A stretch of 64,000 bases of DNA from Ascoidea asiatica (lineage: Eukaryota > Ascomycota > Saccharomycetes > Ascoideales > Ascoideaceae): NCBI GenBank assembly GCA_001600695.1, contig BCKQ01000005.1, forward strand, positions 818,593-882,592. Direction: 5' to 3'. Shown here one piece after another: positions 49,700-59,318 of the stretch (position 1 is the stretch's first letter; each line of letters starts with the position of its first letter). The notes below the pieces were generated by a model, which saw only the letters and a program-made list of their open reading frames with translations, was not told the origin of the DNA and made no database searches. Made by a program: the position numbers and the translations under genes.

Positions 49700-51804
49700 T
49701 TGATTATATAGTAAATTGAAATTGAGTAAAAGCCAATGAAAGCAAATTTATATATATATATTTATAAGAGATAGTATATGAAGTATTTTATAGCAAATAA
49801 ATTATAAGATAAATTATTATATAAATAATTACTCAGAATAGCAAAATTTGAAATTGAAAAAGAAAATCTTGAGATATTAAATGATTTATTCAATAATAGT
49901 TTTAGTAATATTAAGTTATTGAATTATTGAATAATATTTAAAAGTATTGAATAATACCTCTATTGTTTTTTGGTTTAAAGTTGATGATTTAAGAAAAACG
50001 GTAAATAAATATAACGAATAAGTTTTTAAAAAGATGCAGTTAAATAGCTAAGATTAGTTATGAATTATTTGGAATTGTTATAAGTTTAAATAACTTGAGA
50101 AGAAAATGGAGTAAATATTAATCAAATTATATTTAAGTGAGAGATTGATTAAAAATATTTGACTTGGGATATACTAATAGATTTATTTCATATAAACAAA
50201 AATGGACTGGTTTATTTGAATACGGTGATTAATTAATTTTAGTGAGTGTTTGTTATGGATTGATGTTAATAATGAAATTGAATATGATTTGTTTATATAT
50301 ATATTTTTTTAGTTTAAAAGAAGTTAAATAATTTCAGTTAAAGAGTTAAAAATTTATAAATTCATTCAAAAAATTTAGCATAAAGGGCAATTTTCTCAAG
50401 AAACCAAAAGCCAAAATGAAAAATTTAAAACTAAAAAAACAATAGAAAAAAAGTCTTTTGAAATATATTTTATATGAGTGAATGAAAAGACTGGAAATTA
50501 GTTATTTTATATAAAATTGAATTTAAAAGATTGATTGTATTGAGTTGTTTTTATTTTTGTATTGAATAAATTGTACCAGTTCATTTTACTTGTAAAAGTT
50601 TTCTTCAAAGAAGAAAAAGGTAAAAGATTTACAGTCTGCAGAACTACAGAACTACAGTTTACACTATTAAATTCTAGCTCAGTGCTAGTGCTTGAATCAA
50701 GTAGAAATACTACTAACAGTAACTATTAACTGAATTTAGTTCATTTCTGTTCGTAGAATGGATTTCACTGTTGATTTCACTGTTGTTTTCAGAGTGAGCA
50801 GTTACGTAACTGGGAAAGGGCAATAAAAATGGAAGTAAAATGGAAGTGGGAGTAATCTCTGGTACAGTTTAACACTGTGGTAACACAAGTAACGAATATA
50901 ACGTAAGCACCGCAAATAGGATATCTGGTAATGAAACAAATGCAATCGGCAAGAAACCCTTAGCAGCAGCCACCAAAAGAGGGCCGCAGTTTTATGCGGA
51001 AACTCCCGCTTTCTAAGCGCCTAGCGTTCACTCACAGAGTAACACGTCAGCAAACTGTGCACCCGGGGAAAAATACCTCTCTTGTAAGGATATCCACCTG
51101 TTCTAGACGGCATATTTCTTAATGTCCACAGAAAATAAATTAATTTTCTCAATACCCATTCTGCTGGTACAACTTTGGATCCTGTAGTTACGCCAAGTGT
51201 AGTCAACGTAACTAGGACTCGGAAAAACCTTTGCAGCATACCACAGTGCGCGTTTTTTTCCTGAATAATTTCACCGCGAATAGGAATCACGGAATAATTT
51301 GAACTTTTGGTCACTTTTTTTGCCAGCGCTTGCGATTCATGGACAAGGATCTAAGGATCTTCCAATTTGTTTTTCTCGGGTTAAGAATACACAGAAAGAG
51401 ACGGGCAGTGTTGTCAGCAGAGACAATAAACGATCACATGTTTTGAATAAATCAGTTCATGTGACCTGGATATAGATCCTTCGGGTTGGTTTTGTGTATT
51501 CTCTTAACTGCGTATGGCAAGGAGTTAAATTTCAGAATCCTGCTGTTAACAGTTACTTTCGTAAAGAGCCTGTGAAAAATATAAACAAGAGAAAAGCTAA
51601 AAGGCTACGAGAGAAAACTCCTATTGTTCAAATCAATCGAGCCTATTCTTAAATACAATTCGAGTATCTATTTGATTTACTATTTAATCAATTTCATTCT
51701 TTTGGTTTATATAAAATCCATTTAATAATCTCAATCATCTCAATTAATAGTCCCCATTGATAATTTCAATTAACAGCTGAAAGTATTGAATAATTATATT
51801 AAAA
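49700..51804. other. Divergent 2.1 kb intergenic region with GC-rich island and inverted repeats
   Basis: No gene is recognised. From about 50,620 to 51,600 the DNA is GC-richer; the left part is AT-rich. Within it, 51,345-51,500 holds several direct and inverted repeats, listed separately. A minus-strand ORF of 97 residues in the island shows no family features. The region serves the cyclin (-) and the membrane-anchored protein (+). Confidence 0.5.
51345..51500. promoter_or_regulatory. Cluster of direct and inverted repeats, including paired TCACATG/CATGTGA
   Basis: AAGGATCT is repeated in tandem at 51345-51360, and its complement AGATCCTT lies at 51474-51481. AATACACA (51386-51393) is mirrored by TGTGTATT (51493-51500). 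Near the middle, TCACATG (51434-51440) faces CATGTGA (51458-51464); both fit the RTCACRTG-like sites of Cbf1-type bHLH factors. Confidence 0.5.
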
Positions 51805-52668
51805 ATGGCAATCATAACTATTACTGTAACTGCAATCTCAACATTTATATTAACACTTTTTGTTGACAATAGAATTTCAAAAAAAAGGGCAGATAAAAGA
51901 TTAAACATTTTAAAAGAAGAGTTAACTGAAATGATTAAAACGGCAGAGGAAAATAATAAAAAAAAATTAAAAGAATTAGATAATTTAATTTTTGAAAAAA
52001 ATGAAAAAATAACTTCTTTAAAAGATTTATTAACATCTTCAAATTCTTTAAGTTCTCCAAATTTGAATATTGTTGAAAATTCATCAAAAGTTACTCAATT
52101 AGAAATTCCATCAGATGTTCCATTGGATATTCCATCGGATTTTCCATCGGTAAAAGGAAAAGGAAAAGAAAAAGAAGAAAATCCTAAAGTTGCTTTATTA
52201 AATATTCAGCTTGAATCCCCAATTAAAGAATCTTCAAAAGATTCAATGCAAAGTAATTCAAATCAGGTTGAATCTAATAAAAAATTCGTTAATGAATCTC
52301 CAGTTATAGAATCTCTCATACCAGATTTAACGGATAAGAAAACTCCAACCAATAATTCTATTAATGCTATTGATTCAGATGTGAAAGAGTCTAAACCTGA
52401 ATTAAATAAAGAGAAAACTAAAGACTCAAATCTAGTTAAAGAATCAAAAGAATCCGAACCAATCATCGAGGCTGAAGAATCTAAGGAGCCAATTACAGAA
52501 ACCAAAGAATCCAAGAAGTCTCAATCAATTGTTGAACCAAAAGAAGTCAAGGAGCCCAAAGAAGTTCAAGAGATTGAAGAAACTAAGGAAACAATTAAAT
52601 CTGTTGAACCTATTAAACCAGAATTAACAGAATTAGAAGAACAAAAAATTCCTTTACTTGCTAATTAA
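51805..52668 (+). CDS. Predicted N-terminally anchored, acidic coiled protein of unknown function
   Basis: The product has 287 residues and I do not recognise it. The first 20 residues form a hydrophobic helix (MAIITITVTAISTFILTLFV), followed directly by a basic patch (RISKKRADKRLN) and a charged heptad-like helix to about residue 80 (ILKEELTEMIKTAEENNKKK). The positive charge on the C-terminal side of the anchor suggests the tail faces the cytosol or matrix. The remainder is Glu/Lys/Ser/Pro-rich low complexity with repeated KESKE, EPKE and EVKE units, likely disordered. The open frame, ATG context (AAAAATGGC) and codon use agree with neighbours, so I think it is a real gene. Confidence 0.6.
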   Translation: MAIITITVTAISTFILTLFVDNRISKKRADKRLNILKEELTEMIKTAEENNKKKLKELDNLIFEKNEKITSLKDLLTSSNSLSSPNLNIVENSSKVTQLEIPSDVPLDIPSDFPSVKGKGKEKEENPKVALLNIQLESPIKESSKDSMQSNSNQVESNKKFVNESPVIESLIPDLTDKKTPTNNSINAIDSDVKESKPELNKEKTKDSNLVKESKESEPIIEAEESKEPITETKESKKSQSIVEPKEVKEPKEVQEIEETKETIKSVEPIKPELTELEEQKIPLLAN

Positions 52669-52944
52669 CCTTTTAATGCTTAATGTTTGATGGTTTGATG
52701 TTTTGATATTTTATTATTTACTTTAATTTTAACCTATCCACTTATTTTATTTTTTCTTATATTTTTGCTTTTTCTGCTTTTTTTGAATCCGGTTATTATA
52801 TTGTATGGTTATCATATATTTTGGTTTCATTTGGTTATCTTTTTTATTATATCTGTTGTTTATTGTTAATTGTTTATTTTCATTCTGCATTCCAAAAAGC
52901 TCTTTACTTACTTTCCTTTTACATACTTTTTTATATTTATTTAA

Positions 52945-53910
52945 TTATTTGAATATTTCCCTTTTATTAAAAATCATATCTTTTTTTTTAAAACAACAAA
53001 AATAACATTCTTTTGATTCTGACCTACATGCTTCAGGTTTGAATCTAATCACAATTTTAAAAATTTTTTTTAATCTATTTTCTAATAAATTATCTTCAGT
53101 TCCAGTAAAAAATTTACAAATTAATTTACCATTTACTTTTAATAAATCAATTGATATTAATAAAGCTGCATCGCATAATTCCATACTTGATAAATGATCC
53201 TTTAAAGGTATTCCTGATGTATTTGCCATCATATCACTTAAAATTATATCTACTGGATATAATATTTTGTCATCATTATTATCACTATTATCATTATTGT
53301 TATTATTGTTATTATTGAAAAAAGTTTTTATTTTATCATAGGTTACTTTAGATAATATATTTCCTTGAATTGAATGTGAACCTGGAGGAGCAGTGCAAGG
53401 CAAAAGATCAACACCTAATATTTTACCTTTATTTATTATAGTTGATTTTGAAACTTCATTATTTTTTTCAATGATATCTTTATTATTATTTTCATCAATT
53501 AATTTTCCAATAGTTTTTTCAATTGCAACTTGAGTCCAAGCACCAGGAGCAAAACCTAAATCAAGTATATTTTGACCTTTTTTGAAAATTTTAAATTTTT
53601 CATCAATTTGTTTTAATTTATAAGCAGCTCTTGATCTATAATGATCTTGTTCAAAGGCTTTTTTGATAAACGGATCTTTTTTAGCTCTATTTAACCAGCG
53701 ATTTGAAGAAGCATTTTTTGAGTAAAATCTATTAAATAATAATTTATTTGAAAATTTATTTGAAAATTTATTTGAAAAAATAAGTTGATTTTTTTTATTT
53801 ATAATTTGATAATTTGAATAATTTTTAAAAAGAATCGTATTAGTATAATTATAGTTACCGATGTTTATAAATGAGATTGAATTTACGTTTTTGAAACAAT
53901 TATAAATCAT
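52945..53910 (-). CDS. MRM2: Mitochondrial 21S rRNA 2'-O-methyltransferase Mrm2
   Basis: The product has 321 residues. The first 65 residues are Asn/Lys-rich and free of acidic residues, as for a mitochondrial presequence. The FtsJ/RrmJ domain then starts with RWLNRAKKDPFIKKAFEQDH and YRSRAAYKLKQID (Lys98 of the K-D-K-E tetrad). It continues with the SAM loop ILDLGFAPGAWTQVA (115-129), LGVDLLPC, the catalytic Asp in ILSDMMANTSG, the Lys in GKLICKFFTG and the Glu in CRSESKECYF. Mrm2 methylates a uridine in the peptidyl-transferase loop of the large mitochondrial rRNA. An Asn/Asp-rich insert (coded around 53,270-53,320) interrupts the domain without touching motifs. Confidence 0.93.
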   Translation of the reverse strand: MIYNCFKNVNSISFINIGNYNYTNTILFKNYSNYQIINKKNQLIFSNKFSNKFSNKLLFNRFYSKNASSNRWLNRAKKDPFIKKAFEQDHYRSRAAYKLKQIDEKFKIFKKGQNILDLGFAPGAWTQVAIEKTIGKLIDENNNKDIIEKNNEVSKSTIINKGKILGVDLLPCTAPPGSHSIQGNILSKVTYDKIKTFFNNNNNNNNDNSDNNDDKILYPVDIILSDMMANTSGIPLKDHLSSMELCDAALLISIDLLKVNGKLICKFFTGTEDNLLENRLKKIFKIVIRFKPEACRSESKECYFCCFKKKDMIFNKREIFK

Positions 53911-55943
53911 ATTTAATTGAATAAAATGAAATAAGTTGCGTTATAAGTTATAAATTTCGATAAAAAAAAAGAAATTAATCTGGAATGCTTGCAAAAATAT
54001 CATGGTTTTTTCAATTAATTTTACAAATTATACTTGTAACTTAATCAAAATCATTGAATTTTTTTTTTTATACTTTATAAGTTTTTTAGACCGTCGAAAA
54101 TTTCACACTGACTAAAGTTACCGTAATGGAAGCCAGAATTACGTATGTAATTTTTCAGATACGGATTTTGTTACCTTTAATCCTTTAAAAATAAAATAAG
54201 TCGAGCTTTTACAAGGTTTAGAAAAGTAAAGACAAGTAAAAACAGTGAATTTCATTTACAACTTTTAATATATTAAGAATTCGATTGTAATTGGACAAAA
54301 ATATTTAATAATTTATCTTATGGAACTTATAGAATTCATAAAGATCAAAAAATTATACAAAACATAGGAATCATGGAATTCTTATTTTGATTCTAGAATA
54401 TTAATATTAGCGTTAATTGAAGAGCTTCTTCTTGTAGACTACTGTGGACTAATGAAATTGTGCTAATTCTGTTATCATATGTGATGCTATAAAAGGTAAA
54501 TACATCTCAAAAAAGAACTAAAGCATAAAAAAAAGAACATGATGAAAATTTTACAATCAATTATCAGTTGAAATTCAAGCTATTTCGAGATTTAAAATAC
54601 GTTTTTTATTGTGATTGATTATTCTCATTTACCTAACAGATTCTATCTTTGAATGAGTCAAATCCCCGGATTTGAGTAAAAATTAACAATCTCCTCCAAA
54701 AATATTTTGAACCAATAACAAAGCGTTCCAATGTCAGGTGGCTAATCATCATGTGATTTTATTTTTTTATTTATGTATCCCGTTAGAAGAGGTGTTTTGA
54801 CTGTTTTGTATTTGCACGCACAAAAAATAGTTAAAAAGAATTTTGACGCTCTTTTGGAAGGCTTACCAACGTACAGAGCTGCAGAGTCTTTTTGAACTAT
54901 AATCACATTTTCAATAAATGATCCGAATGACTAAAACTCTAAACCCCGGCTAGAATAATAGGCAAGAGCTTACAGAACAGTACTTTAAAATAAAGAGAAT
55001 GAAGAGAATAAAAAAATGAAGAGTCTTCAGCGCTAAAGCAAAATTCCGAGCAAAAAGAATGGGAGTGCGTGAGCAACAGCCTACGTACTGTGCTGTGCTG
55101 TTCCATAACCGGGCACTCAAATGACAGCAGAGTAGGTCAACATTGTCTCAAATGAAGATTTACTATGTATAATGCTTGAGATAAGGATCCCTACAAAAGC
55201 AGGTGTTTAATTTTGTTAAAAATTAAATAATACCATCAAAGATCAGGTGCAAGTACATTGATATTGGAAGAATTTTAAAAAGATATTATCCTAAATTTGT
55301 CTTCTAAATAACCACGTGATAACTAAAACACTTCAATGAATGGGGAATCAAGGACTTTAATAAAAATGTTCTAAAATTAGTGGTGTATAAAAGCATTAAA
55401 ATCGATATTCTAAACCTTTATTACAAATTCATGATCATTTTTGATCAAAAACTTTAGAGACAAAGAGGATAATTAACAAGAAATGATTATCTTCGGTAAA
55501 TTAAAGATATTTTTATACCAGCTTTTTTAATTAATTTAATTAATTTAATTCAAATCATGAAAAAGTTGCCGTTTAAATAGATTGATAAAAATTTTAGTTC
55601 AAATGTTTTTGTTGAGTTGAGTTACTTTAGTCTTTTTTTTTGTTATTTTTTTTATTTTTTATTTGAGGTGAATGAAATGGTCAAATATTGAATGAAATTA
55701 ATTAACTTAAATTTAAAATCATGGGGTAATGGTTGTTCACTAAAAAATGGGGAAAAAAATCTTTGATTTATTATTTATTTCTTCAGGAAAATAACTCGTA
55801 AAGTTATTTTATCAGAAAAAAAATAGTTAATAATGAAAAGTAATAAATCCTCCTTTCAAGCATTATTCAATATACTGCCTCCAAGCTAGATCTATGTAGG
55901 ATTAATAATACTACCACTAAAAATAAATTAGTTAATTAACGTT

Positions 55944-55961
55944 AGTTAATTTAAATTAACT
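55944..55961. repeat. 18-bp perfect palindrome
   Basis: AGTTAATTTAAATTAACT reads identically on both strands. The related palindrome GTTAATTAAC lies just upstream at 55931-55940. Confidence 0.85.
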
Positions 55962-56257
55962 GGCCTTGAATCAATGATGATTGAAACTAAAATACTCACT
56001 AAATTTACGAAAATATTTAATTATAATATGAATTTATTAAAAGTAATCAATTTAAGCAAAATCAATAATGTAATGACTAACTGATACTAATACTAAAAAA
56101 GTAGTTGAACTACTGAGGGAGTACTATTGAAGTACTGAGGTTTTGAATTAATCATTACTAATGGTTTTGTATAATATTATCGATATCTAATCTCAGTAAA
56201 ATATCTTGATTTTCGTACTTTTAAGCTGCATATTATCCATATTTACTTCCCTAATTA

Positions 56258-56305
56258 CATATCAATATATCAACATATCAACATATAAACATATCAACAT
56301 ATCAA
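56258..56305. repeat. ATATCAAC-type tandem repeat
   Basis: Five imperfect units of about 9 bp (ACATATCAA) lie in tandem. Confidence 0.8.
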
Positions 56306-56833
56306 TAACAAGTGATTACAGTGGTTCTGAATAAATATTATGGAGAATACGAGATTTATTGATTATTAAAACTGTTAAGTTTAGCTGGCATCGAAGTTTT
56401 CTTGATAGCTATTTGTGATTGATTGCGTATTTTTTCACGAGCTGAAGACGCTGCTGAAACCGCATTAAAACCAAAAGAGCCAACAACCGCTGAATCAACA
56501 ATCAACAATCAACAACTCACACTTCTTTCTTCAGCTTCAGCACCACCAGCGCCAGAATGAAAAAAACAGAATAAGAATCGGAATCCAAATCAGCTGATAT
56601 TTGAAATTTTGAATTGATTCATATCCAATATGTTTTCAATTTTTTCATATTTATATATAAATTCAGTGATATTTAAACATTTTAATATTTATTATTCAAT
56701 TCTTTTTACCAAAGTCAGAAATATTTAAATCAATTAATCAATTTATTTTTTTTTCATTCAAAAATCAATATTCATTTTTATTATGATAATTTGAAATAAT
56801 TTACATTAGAATAATATCAAATTATAATAAAGT

Positions 56834-59253
56834 ATGGTTGGAATAACAAGTGATATAGGCGCTTCATGTTTATATGTTGCAAGTAATTATACAATTTATC
56901 CTTATCAATGTTCCCAATTGGATTTAAATTATAAATGTCGTTGTAATAATCAACCTTTTTTACAATCTGTATTAATTTGTATAGATGATGCTTCTGAAAC
57001 TGTCGAGTCTGTTTCAAATGCTTATAATTATATTATTGATGTTTGTAAAATTCAAGCTGATATTAAATATTCTTTTAGAGATTTAGTTGAAACTTTTGAA
57101 AATGGTACAAATTATATTATTGAATATGATTTTTTTTTAAATAATTCAATCAATTCAAATAATTCAAATAACTCTTATTCTCATTTGAATTCTCCAGTAA
57201 GAATTCCTGAATATCAATATGATATAGCTTATGATTCAGTTACAAATTTATTAGAAAATCGTTATAAAAGTACAAAATTTGGGTATTTATTACTTTTCAT
57301 TTTTAATTTCATTTCCCCTCCCTTTTTCTCCTTTTCAATTTTTTCATTTGATTTCTAACTATTTATTTAAATTTTTTCAAAAGTGCTGGAATTCTTGCTT
57401 ATTGGATGTTTATTTGTCTTCTTGGAGCAATCAATAATATGGGAATATGGTGTATTCCTTCAATTTTAATGAAATTAAATGGTAAAATTTCAATTTGGAT
57501 TCGTAGACATCTTACAACTCCACAACTTTTTTCAAGAAATACAAATAAAGATAGATTTTCAACTTTTGGTAAATTTATTTCAAAAATTGTTAGAACTTTA
57601 CCAACAAGACCTCAATCATTTACAATTATTATTTATATATTCTTAATTATTTTATTTTCTTCAATAAGTTATGAATATTCAATGCCAAATACAATCTTTG
57701 GAAAATTCGAATTTCAACAAATGATTTATATTTCTGATAGATTAGCAATTTTATCAATGGTTCAATTACCTTTATTATTTATATTTGCAAGTAGAAATAA
57801 TTTTTTAACTTATATTACTGGTTGGTCTTATAGAACCTTTAATATTTATCATAGATGGATTTCAAGAATTGTCTGGCTTACAATTCTTATACATGCTTTT
57901 TTATATGTTGCATTTTCAAATAAAAATGGTGATTATGCTGCAAGATGGGGTTTAACAAAATGGAGATGGGCAAATATTGCAACTATTTGTTGTAGTATTA
58001 TGGTTTTTTGGGCTTTTAATCCATTAAGAAATAGATTTTATGAAATATTCAAACAAGCTCATCAAATTTTAGCTATTTTTTTTGTTATTGGTGTTTGGTA
58101 TCATTGTAAAACTCTTGGTTGGATGCAATTTTTATATCTTTCTATTGCATTTTGGATTTATGATCATGCTATTAGAATTGGAAAAATATTTTTTTCTGGT
58201 GGTGTACTTTCTACTGAATTCGAATTAATTTATAATGATAATAATTTAAATATTGATCAAAGATCTTCTAATGATGTTCATTCTATAAGAATAACAATAA
58301 GTCATTCAGGTTGGTGGAGAAATTATCCTGGAAGTTATGTTTTTATTTATTTCTTAGACCCTACAATGTTTTGGGAATCTCATCCTTTTACTTTATTAGA
58401 GTCTGCTATTTTGAAAACTAATAATCAACTTATACTTGTAATAAAAGTTAAAAATGGTGTTACCAAAAGATTAGCAAATAAAATTCATAAAAGTCCTAAA
58501 AAAAAGATGTTATGCCTTGTTGAAGGACCTTATGGAACTCCAATTAATTTCCGATCATATAATCATGCTGTTTTTATTGCTGGTGGAGTAGGTTTCACAA
58601 TTGTCTACACTTTTGTCATGGATTTAGTCAGACAATATAAAGCGGATATATTAAGAAATATTGATAGAGCAAATAAGCAAAAACTTGATAAAGTAGATGA
58701 AATTGATTCTCATTCTATTACTGTTTATTGGGTTATTCCAACTTTAAAAAATTTAGAAGTTTTTGCAGATGAAGTTTTATTATTATCTAGTCAAAATATA
58801 AATTTTCAAATATTCATCAAAAGAGCTACATCTTCTAAGTCAAAAATATTTAATGAGGAAATTATATCAATTGACAATAATTCGGATGAAAATATTTTAG
58901 AATCAGAGAATATAATTGAGAATTTCAATATGTCAGATAATTCTCCAAGCATAAAAGAAAATGAAAAAAATCCATTATCTTATAATGATTATATAGAAAA
59001 TCTAGATAATATAAAAATTCAACAAACCTTAGAACAATTAAATGAAACAGATGGTGCAAATATTCATTTGAATTATAAACCAAAAATAAAGGAAGAAGTA
59101 TCACAGATTCTCAGAGATATTAATGGATCAACTGCAGTAGTATCATGCGGTCCAGATAGATTGAATCGAGATGTTAGGGCAGCAGCTTCAAAATCATTAA
59201 CAACAAATTTGAACAAAAGAATAGATTATTTTGAAGAAGAGTTGCTTTGGTGA
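56834..59253 (+). CDS. Ferric/cupric reductase (FRE family); two exons
   Basis: Exon 1 (56834-57282) and exon 2 (57384-59253) join in frame to give 772 residues. The ectodomain has the FRE pattern YKCRCNNQPFLQSVLICI and NGTNYIIEY. The haem-binding membrane domain follows (IYHRWISRIVWLTILIHAF with paired His, then KQAHQILAIFFVIGVWYHCK). The cytosolic part carries the FAD loop HPFTLLES, the NADPH-binding LVEGPYGTP and SCGPDRLNRDV, and the typical end IDYFEEELLW. FRE enzymes pass electrons from NADPH across the plasma membrane to reduce iron or copper before uptake. No signal peptide is visible before the ectodomain, and an in-frame stop lies two codons upstream of the ATG, so a missing 5' exon is possible. 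It is convergent with NIP1, 65 bp away. Confidence 0.87.
57283..57383 (+). other. Intron of the ferric reductase gene
   Basis: This 101-nt T-rich intron has the donor GTATTT, a branch-like TTCTAAC at 57353-57359 and an AAG acceptor at 57381-57383. It joins AAA-TTT-GG to T-GCT-GGA, removing the stop at 57356-57358 and restoring the reductase frame before the first membrane span. Confidence 0.78.
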
Positions 59254-59318
59254 ATTTAATAATTAAATTAAATATTAATTAAACTATATATGATATATTA
59301 ACTGTATAAATAAATAAA

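Larger units (their letters stand above)
53911..56833. other. 2.9 kb intergenic region upstream of the ferric reductase
   Basis: No gene is recognised. Short GC-richer patches occur around 54,780-55,110 and 56,430-56,580. Repeats include an 18-bp palindrome (55944-55961) and an ATATCAAC array (56258-56305). It is likely promoter DNA for MRM2 and for the reductase. Confidence 0.5.

Noticed and set aside
51021-51314. 97-residue minus-strand ORF in the cyclin upstream region
   Set aside because: It has no recognisable motif, lies in a GC-rich island with other short ORFs and is not supported by a neighbouring exon.
54740-54775. ATCACATG-like motif followed by AT-rich DNA, as in a centromere CDEI
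   Set aside because: In the orientation needed, the adjacent DNA is not AT-rich and no CDEIII follows; it is more likely a bHLH site or chance.
57284-57358. Frameshift or pseudogene in the ferric reductase
   Set aside because: The break is fully explained by a 101-nt intron with donor, branch and acceptor that restores the family sequence.
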